Assembly (NCBI GenBank): GCA_946623915.1
Contig: CAMORQ010000095.1
Coordinates: 1-7,187 of the forward strand
Origin: an uncultured Coriobacteriaceae bacterium
Lineage (GTDB): Bacteria > Actinomycetota > Coriobacteriia > Coriobacteriales > Eggerthellaceae
Reading direction: 5' to 3'
DNA: 7,187 nucleotides
The translations under genes were made by a program, and so were the position numbers. Below the pieces are notes generated by a model that was given only the letters and a program-made list of their open reading frames with translations, was not told the origin of the DNA and did not search any database. Shown piece by piece: positions 6,686 to 7,187 of this stretch (its first letter is position 1; each line of letters opens with the position of its first letter).

Positions 6686-6847
6686 GCCAAGAATGCAGCT
6701 TTGTGCTCGATTGCGAGAAGAAGTGCGCTAGTTATCGCATCCCTGTGAACAGGTGTTTTGCGTTTTCACAGCATTTCGCTCGTTATGCGGAGCGGAAAAT
6801 GGAACCAATAGGCTTCATTCAATCGAGCACAAAGCTGCAATCTTGGC
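6686..6847. repeat. 162-base element with 28-base terminal inverted repeats (MITE-like or structured RNA)
   Basis: The left arm (6686-6713, starting GCCAAGAATGCAGC) and right arm (6820-6847, ending GCAATCTTGGC) are reverse complements at 27 of 28 positions. After three unpaired bases a further GAAG/CTTC pair (6717-6720 with 6813-6816) extends the stem. The interior holds CTGTGAA/TTCACAG (6743-6749 with 6765-6771) and a hairpin at 6774-6797 with stem CGCTC/GAGCG. It also holds the near-direct repeat CGCTAGTTAT / CGCTCGTTAT (6726-6735 and 6777-6786). It has no coding capacity and is more AT-rich than its surroundings. No clear target-site duplication flanks it. A non-autonomous inverted-repeat element is the simplest reading; a structured RNA or a terminator active on the minus strand (GTTTTT follows the stem there) are alternatives. 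Confidence 0.7.
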
Positions 6848-6849
6848 AT

Positions 6850-6874
6850 AATTCGTATTCGATTTTGACGAATT
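6850..6874. repeat. Short hairpin next to the inverted-repeat element
   Basis: AATTCGT (6850-6856) and ACGAATT (6868-6874) form a perfect 7-base-pair stem with an 11-base loop, starting three bases beyond the right arm of the 162-base element. It may be part of the same mobile or RNA unit, or a separate binding site. It is small enough to be chance in an AT-rich stretch. Confidence 0.35.
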
Positions 6875-7187
6875 GCTAGACGGGGCTGCGCGTTTGAGCT
6901 GTTTGGCTGCCGCAGGCCGTTCTTTGGGAGCCGTTCGGGGCACGGGACCCAGCCGCGTGCTCGTTGTCGCTGGTCCACCCTCGGCTGTCCTGAGGGAATC
7001 TGCTTGAGGTACGAGAACCGATTGTGCGTCTAGTCCCTTGGCCGCCCGGTGTCAGCGCCAGCAGAAAACGACCATACAAGTTCCGAGGTTAACTCGCTCT
7101 ATGGGCCAAGAAGGGGCAGCCGTCGTTGCGATCAAGTGTGGGCCGTTGCCAGTCGGCGGCGCCTTACCACCCCCGCCCGCGCGCGCA
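6875..7187. other. GC-rich tail without a recognisable gene
   Basis: This 313-base stretch to the window end has no ORF that resembles a known protein on either strand and no tRNA, rRNA or CRISPR signature. It does contain several small hairpins: GGA-CCAGC with GCTGG-TCC (6945-6953 and 6969-6976, one bulged C), CCCTCGG with CTGAGGG (6978-6984 and 6990-6996, one G-U pair), and CGAG/CTCG (7084-7087 and 7093-7096). The longer-range pair CTTGGCC/GGCCAAG (7037-7043 and 7104-7110) encloses the third. A frame is open from 7008 to the window end with an ATG at 7101, which could be the start of a truncated gene; its predicted peptide (ending Pro-Pro-Pro-Pro-Ala-Arg-Ala) is not recognised. The final 18 bases are almost only C and G. 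Confidence 0.4.

Noticed and set aside
6744..6770. TGTGA...TCACA as a CRP-type operator
   Set aside because: The half-sites are 17 bases apart rather than 6, and they sit inside the inverted-repeat element; internal pairing explains them better.
6847..6852. CATAAT as a -10 element, and CATAA at 6664-6668 and 6847-6851 as a target-site duplication
   Set aside because: There is no -35 at proper spacing. The two CATAA copies are not at equivalent distances from the arms, so they do not bracket the element as a duplication should.
6865..6893. TTGACG at 6865 as a -35 box of a promoter reading towards a downstream gene
   Set aside because: No -10 hexamer is found at 16-18 bases downstream; the region there is GC-rich.
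6989..7025. Resemblance of CTGAGGG...GGTACGAGA to the 23S rRNA sarcin-ricin region
   Set aside because: The universally conserved loop continues AGAGGACC, but here two bases are missing and flanking 23S sequence is not recognisable on either side. The match is short and likely chance.
6766..7079. Two short minus-strand open frames in the tail (67 and 70 codons)
   Set aside because: They overlap each other, have no convincing ribosome binding sites or conserved motifs, and one runs through an arm of the inverted repeat.

Overview
The window is a segment of a division and cell wall (dcw) cluster, all on the + strand. In order it carries the 3' end of mraY, then complete murD, ftsW, murG, murC and ftsQ, followed by a 599-base tail with no recognisable gene. 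The order mraY-murD-ftsW-murG-murC-ftsQ, GC-rich third positions and the short linker between murC and ftsQ fit an actinobacterium (Actinomycetota). Firmicutes usually keep murC elsewhere. I suspect a Coriobacteriia-type organism from the general look of the proteins, but this is inference and I cannot fix the genus.

Layout: mraY (1-326, 5' end outside), murD (333-1793), ftsW (1797-3116), murG (3120-4217, GTG start), murC (4266-5675), ftsQ (5686-6588, start chosen after the murC stop). Gaps are 6, 3, 3, 48 and 10 bases, so this is almost certainly one translationally coupled operon. The 48-base murG-murC gap is the only place inside it where an extra promoter is plausible. All five enzymes or transporters keep their family motifs and none looks broken.

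How the genes work together: MurC adds L-Ala and MurD adds D-Glu to the UDP-MurNAc precursor in the cytoplasm. MraY moves the finished phospho-MurNAc-pentapeptide onto undecaprenyl phosphate, giving lipid I. MurG adds GlcNAc to give lipid II. FtsW is the septal SEDS glycosyltransferase that polymerises lipid II with its partner transpeptidase, and FtsQ is the bitopic divisome scaffold that helps control septal synthesis.

The tail (6589-7187) is the unusual part. In the commonest actinobacterial arrangement ftsZ follows ftsQ, but no ftsZ start is visible here. Instead there is a weak terminator-like hairpin overlapping the ftsQ stop. Next comes a 162-base element (6686-6847) with 28-base terminal inverted repeats matching at 27 of 28 positions and ordered internal palindromes. 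It is followed by a GC-rich stretch of small hairpins (6850-7110) with no convincing ORF. The inverted-repeat element, MITE-like or a structured RNA, is the best candidate for something undescribed. A second curiosity is that mraY, murD, ftsW, murG and murC all lie in one reading frame, separated by single stop codons that are mostly TAG.
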